From CAYTGM01 sp964437365 (lineage in GTDB: Bacteria; Sumerlaeota; Sumerlaeia; SLMS01): a stretch of DNA of 64,000 nucleotides. The number at the start of each line of letters is the position of its first letter. The first letter of the stretch is position 1. The DNA lies in NCBI GenBank assembly GCA_964437365.1, contig CAYTGM010000012.1, forward strand, positions 100,266-164,265, in the 5' to 3' direction. Shown piece by piece: positions 18,301-27,498 of the stretch. The notes under the pieces are model-generated. The model was not told the origin of the DNA. It saw only the letters and a program-made list of their open reading frames with translations, and searched no databases. The position numbers and the translations under genes were made by a program.

Positions 18301-21300
18301 ATCGAGTTGTATATTGTGAGATCCCCTGTTTCTTCCACAAAGAATAAATCAGCGCCCTGGTTGCTTTCTCCGTTTTTGATAAAGTTACTGCTATGAATGG
18401 TGACTCTTGCAGCTTCAAGAACTCCTATACCTGAGGTATCACTGTTCCCATTGTTCCCTTCGAACGTTGAGTTTGTAATAAAATGCGATCCATTTGTGAC
18501 AGAGATGGTGCCTATTACTGTACCTTGTGTATTGCGGGGATCTCTCTGGTTTCCGATAAACCGAGACCTCTGGATATTAATGGAGTCGTCGCTTGGGTCG
18601 ATACCGACAAAGTGTATCGCCAATCCTCTATCCTCGGCATAATTCCGGATAAAGTCCACTTGGGTTATTGTTGAAGAGGCTTCGAATAGATCGATTGCTC
18701 CGCCATTCCTGGCTACGTTGTTGATAAAGCTGCATATACTCATATTTACGGTTGAACCTTCAGCACTTATGGCACCCCCTTCGTTGCCACCTCCGTTTCG
18801 AATAAAGGCCGTTGTCTCAATGTTGAGCGGAATGACGTTCATCGCGTAAATTGCTCCGCCACTGTTGGTAGCTGTTTGGCCGTTTCCTTCGAAGACCGAT
18901 GTCTTGATTGAGACGTTTGTGGATTCCAGGATATAGATGGCCCCGCCCTCTCCGTTATTTGTCGTGTTGTTATTCTCAAAACGGCACGCTGTTATTTCGG
19001 TATCGCTTGCCATTGAAAGGTAAATAGCACCTCCCTGATCTCGTGAATCGTTTTCGAAAAAGAAACACTGATTGATGCGCAGGTTATTGATGTCGTCTCC
19101 GTAGATTGCTGAGCCTCTCATTGGGACATCTTGAAACTGGCTACTGTCGAAAGTCAGACCGTCCAGAAGCACATTATTCTCTTCTGAGATATAAACAAGA
19201 GTGTCAGGGACTGTGCCTCGCACATCGACTACCGGAACAATGGTTGTTTCATTCGCTTCGGGATTTTGATCGGATATGGAAAAGTCCCCCGGCAGGAAAC
19301 CACCGTATAGTCGTCTACTCTGTCTCACCACGATTTTTCCATAGCGTCCGGCAGCAATCCAGATGGGGTCTGTTGTTGATCTTGCATCATCAATGGCAGG
19401 CTGAATGGACGTATAGGCGTTGACCCATGAAGTACCATCTCCAGCACCTGTTGCTTTCCAATCAACATAGACAGGGTTTTCCGTTGTGATATCGGGGTTT
19501 GTATTCCCGTTAAATTCATAGGCGCCGACATCAATGGCTCCGTTACCGGTTCCACCAACTCCCGTCACATCCACAACACGCGCGTTCTTGATGATATCTT
19601 CCGTGGAGAGGGCCTGGATGTCCTGGCCGCGATCAACGGCGAGCGACTGAACAGGAATCTGAAAATCCAGAAGAACGAGTTTTCGATTGGTTTGAGGAGC
19701 GGGCACATCACCGGCCAGCGTAATTTCTCCTGGACGATTGCTCAGGATGGCCTGATATTCTGTGAACCCTGGTATATAGAATGAGCGATTCCTGAGCTCT
19801 CCTTCAGCGAAGTTGAACCGTTCGCTTGTCAACGTCGTGGTCGCATTCTGAAAATTATACGATCGGAAAGTGACCTCATCGATGGAGAACGTTCTTGCGG
19901 AAGGTTGAGAGGGCTCATCCTGATCCTTCGTCGTTGCGAGGAATCTTGGGTCGGCGAAGAAATTGTTCTCATAGTTGGGGTTGTTGTTGAGGTCGGCAGG
20001 TGAGGTGAATCCTGTGAAAGGTGTCGGTGCATCCGAGAAAAGACAGCTCTGAAGGGACACCTCTGCAGAGTTGACCAGTGAGATGGTCGTCTCGCCAATC
20101 GAATTGAATATACTGTTTCGAAAGACGATACCTGAGGAGCCATCTATACGCCACCCTTCGCCAGACCCTGACGTATCGTCGACAAAAGTACAGTTCTCAA
20201 CAATTACTGGTGAGTTACCACTAATGAATCCGATAAGACTGTTATCTCCGCCATTACCTGAAAAGAGTGAGTTAATGAAAATAAGCGGAGAAGAGCTGAT
20301 CTCGATCGGAGATCCACTATCAGAATAATTGCCAATGATTCTGCATCGCGAGAAAATAGTCTGGCTGTCGTCTCGAGCATCTATTGCATTTGAAGAATTC
20401 GGCTCCGAGTGGTTCGCAATGAGTGTGTCTTCAATAATACCTCTCGAGCCCCTCATCAAAATAGCATTGCCGACCGTTGAATCGTTCGTGTGAATCTGAC
20501 AATCAGAAATGAGAGGTGCACTTCCTTGAATGGATATACCAGAGCCTCCACCAGCAATGCTTCTGGTAATAATGGATCCTCGGACAAACCCAGTAGCATT
20601 ATTGAATGCCAGTCCTCCTCCAATTGATGCACTATTGTCTATGAAATTTACATCTTGAATTTCAACGGTAGAGTTTAACACGTTGATTCCTCCTCCGTCA
20701 TTACTTACACCACCACGGCAGCTATCGATGTCTCCGCCGGTCATTTTGAGGGTGGCATTTTCAAAGACAAGGATTCCTCCGCCACCATCTACGGCAGAGC
20801 CTGAGATACTATTGGAACCGATAAATGTATCGTTAATGGTCGCAGAAGAATTGCGAATGGCTATACCGCCCCCTCCATCAACGGCTGTGTTACTCCCGAG
20901 GGAACTACCACTGAGAGTAAATGGTGAGTTGACGGACGTATAGATTCCGCCACCGTAGTTCCCTGCTTCGTTACTGCTGATCGAGACGAGAGTTAGGCTC
21001 CCACCAGAATCGGCACTGAAATAGAAGCCGCCTCCATCGTCCGAAGCTGAGTTCTGGTTCAATGCACAATTGAAGAACGTGGGCGTTGCGCCAAATACAC
21101 AGGCGACCCCACCTCCATCCACAGCCTCATTAAAATTAATATCCGTCGTATCGAAAACAACCGTTTCATCGACATCCTGCAGGAATATACCACCGCCGTT
21201 GTGAGGCATGGCTTCCGTATCATGCCCATTGATCAATAAGAGGCGCTCCACAAGAACATTGCGAACGCCGAACCCGGTAATCGGTCGTGCTGGAGCTGGA

Positions 21301-21623
21301 AGCGTTTCAACATCGATCGTCGTTTTAGCAAATCCATCACGTTGCTCCGGATCCGTTTCGTTTCCAGCGAACCCTCCACGTAAATCGATGTTCGAAACCA
21401 GGGGAATTGCCTCAGCGTACGTCGCGTCTGTGATCCAGAGCTCTCCGCCTCCTGCGTCGTTGGCTGTTACAAGTCCCTCGGTAATGGTTTTCTTCGCCGT
21501 TTGCCAGGAAAGTCCGTCGCCAGAGCTGGCGACATTGGCATCGACATAAATGATGACCTGCGCAGGGGCAGCGCTCGCAAAGGTGAGGAAGGCGAGCGCC
21601 AGGAAACAAAGGATAATTCTCAT
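15333..21623 (-). CDS. Giant secreted triple beta-helix protein with HYDIN-like and dockerin-like C-terminus
   Basis: 2096 residues from the ATG at 21623. The frame continues upstream, but this Met starts a clean signal peptide (MRIILCFLALAFLTFASAAPAQ). Three related beta-helix regions each begin with V-Y-V-D/R and a G-T/R-S-W strand (at about 25, 740 and 1265). They contain polymorphic-membrane-protein-like GGGI/GGAI and S-x-F-x-x-N repeats. After these comes an ASPM/SPD-2/HYDIN-type immunoglobulin domain (LDFGSVAVTNTQYVEITNIG). The end is a single dockerin-like EF-hand, D-L-N-N-D-G-I-I-D-A-S-D, preceded by LLGIDY. It is probably an extracellular adhesin or polysaccharide-binding protein; the terminal repeat may anchor or sort it. 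It is followed 104 bp later by the GspE/PilB-like gene. Confidence 0.9.
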   Translation of the reverse strand: MRIILCFLALAFLTFASAAPAQVIIYVDANVASSGDGLSWQTAKKTITEGLVTANDAGGGELWITDATYAEAIPLVSNIDLRGGFAGNETDPEQRDGFAKTTIDVETLPAPARPITGFGVRNVLVERLLLINGHDTEAMPHNGGGIFLQDVDETVVFDTTDINFNEAVDGGGVACVFGATPTFFNCALNQNSASDDGGGFYFSADSGGSLTLVSISSNEAGNYGGGIYTSVNSPFTLSGSSLGSNTAVDGGGGIAIRNSSATINDTFIGSNSISGSAVDGGGGILVFENATLKMTGGDIDSCRGGVSNDGGGINVLNSTVEIQDVNFIDNSASIGGGLAFNNATGFVRGSIITRSIAGGGSGISIQGSAPLISDCQIHTNDSTVGNAILMRGSRGIIEDTLIANHSEPNSSNAIDARDDSQTIFSRCRIIGNYSDSGSPIEISSSPLIFINSLFSGNGGDNSLIGFISGNSPVIVENCTFVDDTSGSGEGWRIDGSSGIVFRNSIFNSIGETTISLVNSAEVSLQSCLFSDAPTPFTGFTSPADLNNNPNYENNFFADPRFLATTKDQDEPSQPSARTFSIDEVTFRSYNFQNATTTLTSERFNFAEGELRNRSFYIPGFTEYQAILSNRPGEITLAGDVPAPQTNRKLVLLDFQIPVQSLAVDRGQDIQALSTEDIIKNARVVDVTGVGGTGNGAIDVGAYEFNGNTNPDITTENPVYVDWKATGAGDGTSWVNAYTSIQPAIDDARSTTDPIWIAAGRYGKIVVRQSRRLYGGFLPGDFSISDQNPEANETTIVPVVDVRGTVPDTLVYISEENNVLLDGLTFDSSQFQDVPMRGSAIYGDDINNLRINQCFFFENDSRDQGGAIYLSMASDTEITACRFENNNTTNNGEGGAIYILESTNVSIKTSVFEGNGQTATNSGGAIYAMNVIPLNIETTAFIRNGGGNEGGAISAEGSTVNMSICSFINNVARNGGAIDLFEASSTITQVDFIRNYAEDRGLAIHFVGIDPSDDSINIQRSRFIGNQRDPRNTQGTVIGTISVTNGSHFITNSTFEGNNGNSDTSGIGVLEAARVTIHSSNFIKNGESNQGADLFFVEETGDLTIYNSIFDANPIVLIDRNFSSTVSVLNSLFGEYVQPLYEDGMTPISDVAELNALSGSSGNISGPPRFLHETLPFYTGLWDSNDIGDITSTYIIEDADFVPGSLIGKSVTFRSDGRLIHDVIVANTETTFSVFGEFSGDQNRAYQINDFRLAEESLAIDAGTAAGAPSIDISGAPRPVDIPTIDNGVPGGLYDIGAYERQDTSLQFPNPDVIYVRQEDVSNPDGRSWATAYASIPDAIEDPDSVMKPIWVEQGTYRLPVVMESNRDLIGGFRLGDRSMTSRNPKAITTVDVSPTGRGTPPASHVLSAQNISNIYVDRFQFVGGNAMGPALIDEYGGGLLLENVLGINVFRECRFDDSEAVFGGGAAIIDSSVRIIDSSFSSNGASDRGGQIYAEGNSDIFLDNPYFVGGFSQATGGSVLYMSDNSEIFVRGGTFEAHATAGIGAMALIQGGSLTIDGTFLSFGSATDGGGMIAQTDGFLSMKNFSMFNGNANNANSSKGGGILQLGGTAEIMDGIISQCTAFLGSGIYTENASMALENIRFYDYSSPEALIASDNSTLTMSSVEINDVSARIFDIKDSTTTIDKSIIAANSAPPGAGMLFDRGSLAMTNTIISGNKVDDGSSLLEFSGTETTIINSTLASNSGLTSTLIGFKDQTNLNISNTIFAFNGMRALNQLSGNPSLSVSDSIFFDNAIDFRISVTSTNYSGAGNLNALAAFTDIDDGSPEFIFDSSYVVEALVQNVSNNQYTVSIPNSFYDISDFRDAYVSPNSDDANQVRVESTTTDRLRLNPLGFQMNVNDTLRIVDYRPGIGSSALDTANPSTATDEDVEMQSRPNPIVATGQNPGYDIGAHEFYPQEVRVTPASLDFGSVAVTNTQYVEITNIGGLPVEFTGTRVDIISDTSSSFEIVSPPLPDLPPFTFFRVFVRFTPTSNGPHSATLLITSDDPVRPNITVQLTGTGTAANPEKAEVLYHLLGIDYNNTLDLNNDGIIDASDLE

Positions 21624-21910
21624 GAAAGAAGATCTCTTAGTGGGGGATAGGAAGGGATTCCGCAACAGAGCATTATTTCTTGCGGAAAAGCGACTCGTCA
21701 ACGGATACGTCATGAATTGAACGACCGAGAGCTCAATACCGGCCGAGAGAGATGTTTACTGGAGGCTTTTTCCCCTCAAAAACTGAGAATACAGGGAATT
21801 GAGAGCTTTCTCTATGATGAATTCCCGAAAAAGGGAAAAGGTTGCTCATCAGCCCAAAGAAGGGAGCGAGTGTTCACATTCGACCCCAAAGATAGTTAAG
21901 GCCCGAACTA

Positions 21911-21954
21911 CCTGCATGCAACCTGCTTGCGACTTGCTTGCAAGCTGCATTCGG
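21911..21954. repeat. Four tandem 11-bp units (cctgcTTGCRA type)
   Basis: Units cctgcatgcaa, cctgcttgcga, cttgcttgcaa and the degenerate gctgcattcgg follow each other without gaps. Their TGC cores are at 21913, 21924, 21935 and 21946, exactly 11 bp apart. The array lies 288-331 bp upstream of the giant beta-helix gene and resembles a helically phased protein-binding array. Confidence 0.6.
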
Positions 21955-22275
21955 AAGCATGTTTTAAGCTTGTTGTAATCAGAGTGCATCAAGGTTGTCT
22001 GCGTCAGAAGAGACTTTAACTTAAACGAAGGAAGTCGTACTATCGATGCTTAAGGCTCGATGTTAGCCGTTTCTATCCTGAGGAGTAAGAAAGGGAGTAG
22101 GTGGGTCGTCGCATACTTTGGATCGCTGGATTCTCAATCTTGCTTTCAGACAGATGCGTTTCAGAACGAAAAACAACTCCAGAGTTTGACGAGTGTCTCT
22201 TTGGTTCGTATGAGAAGGGATGGTTAAATGATGATAATAGTCGAAATACAAAATCTATAGGAGCTGCTCCATCTG

Positions 22276-22330
22276 AGCCCTAAAGGGGCGATCTATACCA
22301 GCCTGGGTTGGAGGGTAGTGCATGGCCAGG
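22276..22330. repeat. Solitary REP-like element
   Basis: The core taccagcctgggt, with aaaggggcgatct before it and a ggagg-type arm after it, is nearly identical to the sequences flanking the RAYT transposase at 60695-60740 and, inverted, 61285-61340. It sits just downstream of the 22336 stop codon, where REPs typically lie. Confidence 0.7.
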
Positions 22331-22335
22331 TAAGA

Positions 22336-23262
22336 TTAATACAACGTCCAGTCCGCCGCAGAGCTTCCCGACGTCTCCAGAATGACTGTCTTGGCGGGGG
22401 AGGTTTGACCTCCGTCTGTTGTTACGGTGACATCGGCAGAAGCCGAAGGGGGAATCGCCAGGTTGATGGTAATCAGAGTCGATGTCCAGGAAAGAATGTC
22501 ATTCGTGTCTATACTTTCGCCATCCAGTGTCACGCCGCCACTGCCCTGGCTCGATCCAAAATTGTAGCCTTTCACCAGAAGTTGATAGGGGAAAAATGTG
22601 CCTCTTTGTGTGCTGGTGACGACACGCGCTGAGGATATTCTCAAGGCAGAGATAGATGGAGCGAAAGGAACAATGTACTCTACATCGTCAATGGTCATCG
22701 GTTGAAGGTCCGGGCCATGGGAAACGATGCGATAGTCAGGGAACTGGTCGCCATAATAACGAAGTGATATACTTTCCGTTTTCGGGTCGAGTAGACCCAG
22801 CGGTGTATAGAAATAGAAAGGTCCACCCCAGGGATCGAGGAAAGTTCCTTCGTCATAGTCGCCATTGGGCCCTTCAAGGGGAGTTGAAGAGGAGGTATTC
22901 AGGTAGGGTGGTCCCGCGCCAATTCCAGGAGTTGTCAAAGTCTGTCGCATCAAGTCGCCCGTGGCAGGGAAGAAAATCAATGCTCCACCATTGGCATTGA
23001 TCGCCTGGTAATCGACAGACGCTGTTGTTGAGAGTATGTCGTCGAGATTCTCGAGTGTTGTGAATCGATTGTAGTCGATGTAGAAGAATTGCAGAGCGTT
23101 GGAAAGAGCTTCCATCTGGGCGAGAGCAACGGTAGACTCTCCCTGTTTCGCCTCTGGCTTTTTGTCCCTGGAAGTCTCTGCGGGAGCTGTCGTGCACCCA
23201 AGCGCAATGAAGAGCCCGATGTGGAGCAGCTTTCCTGATTGTGTTTCCCCTCTTCGCCTCAT
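22336..23262 (-). CDS. Lipoprotein with GspG-like domain and IPT/TIG domain
   Basis: 308 residues. The signal sequence carries the lipobox LFIALGC (Cys23), so the protein is a lipoprotein rather than a prepilin. Residues about 46-200 carry the hallmarks of the major pseudopilin GspG globular domain: LSNALQFFYIDYNRFTT, LDPWGGPFYFYTPLG, and YRIVSHGPDLQPMTIDDVEY, the calcium-binding C-terminal segment. Residues about 215-300 are an IPT/TIG immunoglobulin-like domain (ARVVTSTQRGTFFPYQLLV, then TLITINLAIPPSASADVTV). The prepilin peptidase site and N-terminal assembly helix are absent. It lies 13 bp downstream of the TPR gene, and AAAGGA precedes the ATG. I infer an envelope-anchored partner or decoy of a type II secretion-like filament. 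Confidence 0.75.
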   Translation of the reverse strand: MRRRGETQSGKLLHIGLFIALGCTTAPAETSRDKKPEAKQGESTVALAQMEALSNALQFFYIDYNRFTTLENLDDILSTTASVDYQAINANGGALIFFPATGDLMRQTLTTPGIGAGPPYLNTSSSTPLEGPNGDYDEGTFLDPWGGPFYFYTPLGLLDPKTESISLRYYGDQFPDYRIVSHGPDLQPMTIDDVEYIVPFAPSISALRISSARVVTSTQRGTFFPYQLLVKGYNFGSSQGSGGVTLDGESIDTNDILSWTSTLITINLAIPPSASADVTVTTDGGQTSPAKTVILETSGSSAADWTLY

Positions 23263-23275
23263 GTCTCTAGTCCTT

Positions 23276-23629
23276 TTATTTATTAGCCTCGGCTTCCTGT
23301 CTTAATTCCTGAACATGTTCGCGCACTCTGGCAATGGTTTCTGCCTTCTGGCGTGAATCTTTTTCGGCAATCTGGAGGTATTCTTCCCAGGCTTTGCGCG
23401 TTTCACTGGAGTTCCCCCGATGCTTTTCGGTGAGTGCGGCAAAGTTATAGTAGGCTCCAGCGAAATTCCGATCAAGGAGGCAGGCGTGGCGGAACGCCAG
23501 GAGAGCTCCTTCGTCGTCTTCGTTATCATGGAGCCAGGTGCCTTCCAGCCACAATTCTTCTGCCGCTTCAGGGTCCTGACGCCGGAAGAGGATTTTGAAG
23601 AGATGTTTGAATTTTGGGACGTACTTCAC
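23276..23629 (-). CDS. Small TPR-like protein
   Basis: 117 residues, no signal peptide. Residues about 20-95 form two tetratricopeptide-like helix pairs, with DDEGALLAFRHACLLDRNFAGAYYNFA-type spacing of Ala and Tyr and a second repeat ending AWEEYLQIAEKD. A charged helix closes the protein. TPR modules mediate protein contacts. It is the middle gene of the minus-strand trio with two lipoproteins (75 bp after the first, 13 bp before the next), so it may help assemble the envelope component they form. Confidence 0.75.
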   Translation of the reverse strand: MKYVPKFKHLFKILFRRQDPEAAEELWLEGTWLHDNEDDEGALLAFRHACLLDRNFAGAYYNFAALTEKHRGNSSETRKAWEEYLQIAEKDSRQKAETIARVREHVQELRQEAEANK

Positions 23630-23704
23630 CGGTGGCCTTTCAAGAGAGCATCATTGCCTTTCAAAGGGCAATTTTCATGCAGGCTCATCCGGGAGAATAG
23701 GCTC

Positions 23705-24037
23705 TTATTGAACGGCGTTTTCTACGCGTCCAGGGTTGAAATCGAGCTGATTACGATTTGGCTCTTCCATCACGAAGAGAACATCGTACTGGGAGTCATC
23801 GAGGCCGAGTTCTTTCCGAAGGCGGTAGCGGAACTGATTAATCTCGCAATGAGCCCAGGCGGCGTCTTTCATAGCCTGACCAACTCTCTGGTAACTGCCC
23901 GTTTCCTCAAACAGCTCTCTCATGGCGATGTACTGCACTTCTGCCATGTAACAGCGGTCATTTCGGTAGGTAGCACAGGATGAAAGGATCATCATTGCTG
24001 AGAAGAGTAAGGCCAGGGACAGGTAGGATTTTCGCAT
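23705..24037 (-). CDS. Small lipoprotein of unknown function
   Basis: 110 residues. A signal sequence with lipobox ILSSC leaves a mature protein of about 90 residues after acylation of the Cys. The mature part is helical and contains two more Cys (in NDRCYMAEVQ and AWAHCEINQF) that could pair. I recognise no family. It is the first gene of the trio leading to the GspG-like lipoprotein and is divergent from the RND pump gene (189 bp between). Confidence 0.75.
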   Translation of the reverse strand: MRKSYLSLALLFSAMMILSSCATYRNDRCYMAEVQYIAMRELFEETGSYQRVGQAMKDAAWAHCEINQFRYRLRKELGLDDSQYDVLFVMEEPNRNQLDFNPGRVENAVQ

Positions 24038-24226
24038 AGGTCAGAATCTCGTGTTGTTCTTTGCTGGTTCTTACGGATGAGATTGCGGTCATTGAGGTGG
24101 CGGAGTCAATGTCCTTGAACTCGTCGCTGATTTTTAGGGGACTGGGGTCTGTTACGGCGGCGAGCAATCACAAGCTCGACATATTACACCAGGAAGTGTC
24201 ATGCTGACAAAATTGGAGAACATTCA

Positions 24227-27200
24227 TTGAGGGGATTAGCAGGTCTTGCCGTCCATTCACCGGTGAAAGTAGCGATGCTTTTTCTTGGTATTATCGTTTT
24301 GGGGATGATATCGGTCTCTAAACTGCCGACCAACCTGTTCCCTGATATTCAGGCACCACGTATCACCGTCAGTGTTTCAACAACCGGGCTTGGCCCTTCT
24401 GAAGTGGAGAAGCGAATTTCAGAGCGAATTGAGCGTTCGCTCTTCTCCATTCGCGGAGTCAGTGGTGTAAAGAGTATCTCTCGATCGGATTCTGCGGTCG
24501 TAATCGTCGACTTTACCTGGGACACGAGGCTCGAGTACGCGTTCCTGGAAGTGAAAAAAGCTGCCTCTGATCTTCAACGAGATCGAGCCGATGAAATTGA
24601 ATCGGTCAGCGTTCTCCGCTACGATCCTAATGCGGAACCCGTCATCGTCGCAGCTCTGACAGCACCGGAATGGACTGACCGGGAAAGTGTCCTGCGAGCT
24701 GCAGAACAAACGTTGAAACCCCGTTTCGAACGACTTCCCGGGATTGCAAACGTGGTTTTGTCGGGCGGGATGGAGCGCGAGATCCGTGTGGACCTGGACG
24801 AAGCCCTGCTCTTGAAGTATGGTCTGGAAGTTGACGGAGTTGTCAGTGCTCTTAATCGAGAGAATGCTGAATCTGTTGGTGGCTATGTCGAAGAGGGAGC
24901 TCAGCGCTATCTTCTTAAAGCAAGCGGTCAGTTTGCAGACCTGGAAGAAATTAAGCAGACCGTTGTGGGACGCTCCGATGGTATTGCCGTCATTCTAGAT
25001 GAGGTCGGAGCGGTCAGCTATACGCCCAAAGAACCAAGAAGTATCGTCTACTGGAATGATGACCAGGCTGTGGGGCTCTCTTTCTATCGTGAATCAGAAA
25101 GCAATACCGTCATGGTTGCCGAGAAGATTCGCGAAGAGATAGAAGCCACAAATGATATTCTTCCCAATGGATGGGAGATTGAAGTCGCCAGCGATCAGTC
25201 GATTTTCATCAGCAGTGCTATACGTGAGGTTCGTAACAATGCAGTTGTAGGTGGGCTACTGGCGGTTGTTGTTCTGCTGGTGTTTCTTCGGGACTTCTGG
25301 AGCACGGTGATCATTGCGATTGCGATACCTCTTTCCATCGTTGCCACGTTCAACCTGATCTACTTTCAGGGGTTGTCGTTGAACCTGATGTCTCTCGGTG
25401 GGCTTGCTCTTGGCACAGGAATGCTCGTCGACAATGCGATCGTTGTACTTGAAAACATCTTCCGTATTCGTGAGCGGGGGACAGCACCCATCGAAGCATC
25501 TATACAGGGGGCGAACGAAGTGACCGGTGCCTTGATCGCATCTACTCTTACGACCGTTGCCGTGTTTCTTCCTATCGTTTTTGTTCAGGGTGTTGCGGGA
25601 TTGCTTTTCAAAGAGCAGGCATTGACGGTGACCTATTCCTTACTTGCATCACTCTTTGTGGCGCTGCTCTGTATTCCAACGGCTGCTTCCCGTTTTCTCA
25701 AGTATTCAAAACCTACCGAGAGTCTCAGCAAAGAGGTGAAAAAAATTGGCCAGGGGCTCTATGGGAAAAGCTTAAAGCTTTGTTTGAAGCTTCGCTGGAT
25801 AGTGGTTCTCTTCGGAATCCTTATGTTGTATATCACCGTTGTGAAGGGTAAAGAGATCGCTGCAGAGTTCCTTCCTTCCACAGATGTCGACCAAATGGCA
25901 ATTCGCGTGATCCTCCCAAGCGGCACACCGATTGAAAACACGGATCGTGTCACACAATCATTCAACTCCCAAATTGGGCGTTTCAATCCTATACTCGAAA
26001 GCGTCTTTACATTGATTGGAGAGCCTGAAGGGTTAGTGAACGCCAACACAGAAGACCCTGACGGACCTAATACAGCAGAAGTTTTTCTCCGTTTGAAGAA
26101 TACGGACCAGCCTACCACGGCAATGCTGGAGTCTAATCTCGCAGGTGTAGGGTCTCAGGAGCTGATTGGCGAATTCAAACCAATCCTGGAGCGTGCGCCT
26201 GATGTGAAGGCGACGTTTCAAACGGGACAAGGTAATATACAGTCTCTCATCGGAACCTCCGGGCCGCCGTTTCAAATTGTTGTCAGTGGTCTGGAAACCG
26301 ATGTGCTTAAAAGGCTGGCTCAGGAGATACAGGGACGACTTTCATTGTCTGACAGCCTGGTCAATGTGAGGACGAATATACTGGATGGTGCGCCTGAAGT
26401 TCGTATGAGTCTAGACAAAGATCTGCTGGCTCAATACGGACTCGATACACGGCAGATTGCTTCAGTGATACGACAGAGGCTTGATGGGGAAGTCGCGACA
26501 CAAGTAAAGCGCGAAGCCGGTGATGTGGACTTGAGGGTTGAAGTCGACTACGCAGAGCCGAGTCTCGATACGCTTAGAAATATGACGTTCAGAACTTCAA
26601 CGGGTTCACTGGTAAGACTCGCCTCTCTCGCCAGCTTTACTATCGAGCGGGGACCACGTGAAGTCGTCAGAGAGGGGCAACAGCGTGTTGTTTACGTGAT
26701 GGCAGACTTTGCTGAAGGAGTGCGCCTTTCCGACGCAATCGCTGAAGCTCAGGGTTTGCTTTCTGAAATGCGTGTTCCCGCAAGATACCTGATTGAATAC
26801 ACCGGTGAGGAAGAGCAGAGACGTGAGGCCTTCGGAGACCTTGCCTTCGCACTCTTGCTGAGTATTGGCCTTGTCTATATGGTGATGGCTTCTATTTTTG
26901 AGAGTTTTCTGCAACCTTTCCTGATCATGCTTACGATTCCTCTGGCTGGTGTCGGTGTCGTGTTTGGCTTGGACGCCATTGGATCGAGCTTTAACGTGAT
27001 GTCGATTATTGGGATCGTGATGCTTGCAGGAATCGTGGTAAATAATGCGATCGTTCTCCTGGATTGCGTGAATCAGGTCAGAGACAATGAAGGGAAAGAG
27101 CAGGGGCTCTCACTTATGGACTCACTTGTTTTAGGCTGTGAACGGCGATTCAGACCCGTCATTATGACAACCTTAACGACGCTGTTGGGTCTTCTTCCCA

Positions 27201-27364
27201 TGGCACTTGGCTTTGGCGATGGGGCAGAGTTGAGACAGTCGCTGGCGGTCACGGTACTTGCCGGATTGCTCTCGTCCACTGTTCTCACGCTGTTTATACT
27301 TCCATGTTGTCAGAGCTATCTGGACTCGATTCTTGGCTTTTTTCGAAGAAGGAAGCACTCCTGA
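24227..27364 (+). CDS. RND family efflux transporter permease
   Basis: 1045 residues, full length for the HAE/hydrophobe RND family. The first helix starts near residue 14 (VKVAMLFLGIIVLGMISV). Two porter regions follow, with the GTGMLVDNAIVVLENIFR motif of helix 4 (conserved Asp) and the second-half counterpart GIVVNNAIVLLDCVNQ. It should be a proton-driven inner-membrane exporter of drugs, lipids or other compounds. No membrane-fusion protein or TolC gene is adjacent, so partners must be elsewhere. The start is TTG, with GGAG about 10 bases upstream. Confidence 0.93.
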   Translation: MRGLAGLAVHSPVKVAMLFLGIIVLGMISVSKLPTNLFPDIQAPRITVSVSTTGLGPSEVEKRISERIERSLFSIRGVSGVKSISRSDSAVVIVDFTWDTRLEYAFLEVKKAASDLQRDRADEIESVSVLRYDPNAEPVIVAALTAPEWTDRESVLRAAEQTLKPRFERLPGIANVVLSGGMEREIRVDLDEALLLKYGLEVDGVVSALNRENAESVGGYVEEGAQRYLLKASGQFADLEEIKQTVVGRSDGIAVILDEVGAVSYTPKEPRSIVYWNDDQAVGLSFYRESESNTVMVAEKIREEIEATNDILPNGWEIEVASDQSIFISSAIREVRNNAVVGGLLAVVVLLVFLRDFWSTVIIAIAIPLSIVATFNLIYFQGLSLNLMSLGGLALGTGMLVDNAIVVLENIFRIRERGTAPIEASIQGANEVTGALIASTLTTVAVFLPIVFVQGVAGLLFKEQALTVTYSLLASLFVALLCIPTAASRFLKYSKPTESLSKEVKKIGQGLYGKSLKLCLKLRWIVVLFGILMLYITVVKGKEIAAEFLPSTDVDQMAIRVILPSGTPIENTDRVTQSFNSQIGRFNPILESVFTLIGEPEGLVNANTEDPDGPNTAEVFLRLKNTDQPTTAMLESNLAGVGSQELIGEFKPILERAPDVKATFQTGQGNIQSLIGTSGPPFQIVVSGLETDVLKRLAQEIQGRLSLSDSLVNVRTNILDGAPEVRMSLDKDLLAQYGLDTRQIASVIRQRLDGEVATQVKREAGDVDLRVEVDYAEPSLDTLRNMTFRTSTGSLVRLASLASFTIERGPREVVREGQQRVVYVMADFAEGVRLSDAIAEAQGLLSEMRVPARYLIEYTGEEEQRREAFGDLAFALLLSIGLVYMVMASIFESFLQPFLIMLTIPLAGVGVVFGLDAIGSSFNVMSIIGIVMLAGIVVNNAIVLLDCVNQVRDNEGKEQGLSLMDSLVLGCERRFRPVIMTTLTTLLGLLPMALGFGDGAELRQSLAVTVLAGLLSSTVLTLFILPCCQSYLDSILGFFRRRKHS

Positions 27365-27498
27365 AAGGAGCAAAGCTTCGGCATTTCCTGAAAAACGAGA
27401 GAGCATTTCTCCTATTCAAAAGGTTTTACCTTGCATTGTCTGGATAATCGTGGAGGGTTGAAGGACCTGAAGTTAAGTCTAATTTACGAGCAAATTAC

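Larger units (their letters stand above)
21624..22335. other. Upstream region of the giant gene, no protein gene
   Basis: About 710 bp without a believable gene. It contains the 11-bp iteron array at 21911-21954 and a REP-like palindromic element at 22276-22330, listed separately. Short open frames here have no recognisable product. Confidence 0.5.
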
